DNA of 6,285 nt from an uncultured Bacillota bacterium (lineage in GTDB: Bacteria > Bacillota > Clostridia > Christensenellales > UBA1242): contig CASDQU010000078.1 in NCBI GenBank assembly GCA_949282835.1, positions 1 through 6,285 of the forward strand, read 5' to 3'. Positions 5,910-6,285 of the stretch are shown here, piece after piece; positions within the stretch are counted from its first letter, which is position 1, and every line of letters begins with the position of its first letter. The notes beneath the pieces were generated by a model. It had not been told where the DNA came from and did not search any database. It worked only from the letters and a program-made list of their open reading frames with translations. A program made the position numbers and the translations under genes.

Positions 5910-5938
5910 ATTTTATATAAATAGTTAATCTTTGTCAA
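5910..5938 (-). promoter_or_regulatory. Promoter of the rplM-rpsI operon
   Basis: A perfect TTGACA (5933-5938, minus strand) is followed after 17 bases by TAAAAT (5910-5915); the overlapping TATAAA (5912-5917) gives a 15-base spacer. The start would fall at about 5903-5907, giving a leader of roughly 130 nt before rplM. Confidence 0.75.
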
Positions 5939-5969
5939 GCATTTTTGTATACTTTTTACAAATATTTTA

Positions 5970-6285
5970 TTAGCCTACCTCTAAATCTTCATCCTTCTCC
6001 TCTTCCTCTAATTTAGCAATGGCAATATTTGCGTAAAACCCTACTAAATATTCCACCACATTGTTATAATATTCCATCTTATTTTCAATGATTGTTTGAG
6101 CAAGGCTTTTGCCATATTCTAAAGCCCTCTCTACTCCTTCTTCACCGCCCATCGCTTTGATTTTTGTCAAATAATCCTCTGTCAACAACTCGTCTGCCTC
6201 GTTAAACATATCAATATCTCCAAGATATCTAGTCTTATCATTATTAATACCCGATTTGGTCGATTTTTTGCCATCCAAAACTTTC
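5970..6285 (-). CDS. Unidentified acidic protein, C-terminal part (frame open to window edge)
   Basis: I do not recognise this protein. The frame runs unbroken from the window edge to a TAA at 5970, giving 104 codons. The visible part has a Lys-rich stretch, then a predicted helical segment (LLTEDYLTKIKAMGGEEGVE, GKSLAQTIIENKMEYYNNVVEYL) and an acidic tail KLEEEEKDEDLEVG. No signal peptide or membrane helix is seen. It may start outside the window. Alternatively it may be a 79-residue protein starting at the ATG at 6209, which has GGAG eight bases upstream; in that case the Lys-rich stretch is leader. It is followed by the rplM promoter and the hairpin at 5882-5907, which could serve as its terminator, and is not obviously part of the ribosomal operon. 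Confidence 0.6.
   Translation of the reverse strand, partial: KVLDGKKSTKSGINNDKTRYLGDIDMFNEADELLTEDYLTKIKAMGGEEGVERALEYGKSLAQTIIENKMEYYNNVVEYLVGFYANIAIAKLEEEEKDEDLEVG

Overview
The window looks like a chromosomal core segment of a low-GC, anaerobe-type Firmicute, most probably an uncultured member of the Clostridia. The basis is strongly A+T-rich DNA, AGGAGG-type ribosome binding sites, a DegV-family protein, a Clostridia-like DinB and U-tailed hairpin terminators. The standard genetic code fits every gene. No mobile element, CRISPR array, tRNA or rRNA was seen.

Left part (1-1472), minus strand: a two-gene unit reads leftwards. The first gene (470-1423) appears to be an amidohydrolase-fold protein in which every recognisable metal-ligand motif has been replaced. 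The second is the N-terminal part of tex, cut by the window edge. The two share one base (TAATG), so they are probably translationally coupled. They are expressed from a good promoter lying in a tiny divergent gap with dinB.

Middle (1467-3708), plus strand: dinB (Y-family DNA polymerase IV), then a near-consensus promoter directly after its stop codon, a leader of about 140 nt, degV (fatty-acid-binding DegV/FakB family), and a hairpin terminator. The gap at 3709-3890 holds no gene but can fold into a long rod with segmental complementarity. It is listed as a low-confidence structured RNA.

Right part (3891-6285), minus strand: read leftwards, the 3' end of an unidentified acidic protein, then rplM-rpsI (L13-S9, overlapping by one base), then trxB with its own promoter. 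The ribosomal pair has a consensus -35 promoter, a leader with two hairpins (one terminator-like and almost at the transcript start, one possibly the L13 leader element), and a very strong terminator after rpsI. TrxB has an unusual CALC redox centre and lacks the HRRxxxR motif that normally binds the NADPH phosphate.

Most of the window is ordinary housekeeping sequence. The items most worth a second look are the apparent pseudoenzyme upstream of tex, the TrxB motif changes, the rod-like intergenic RNA candidate, and the hairpin sitting on the rplM start site. I did not find convincing evidence of a wholly new multi-gene system.
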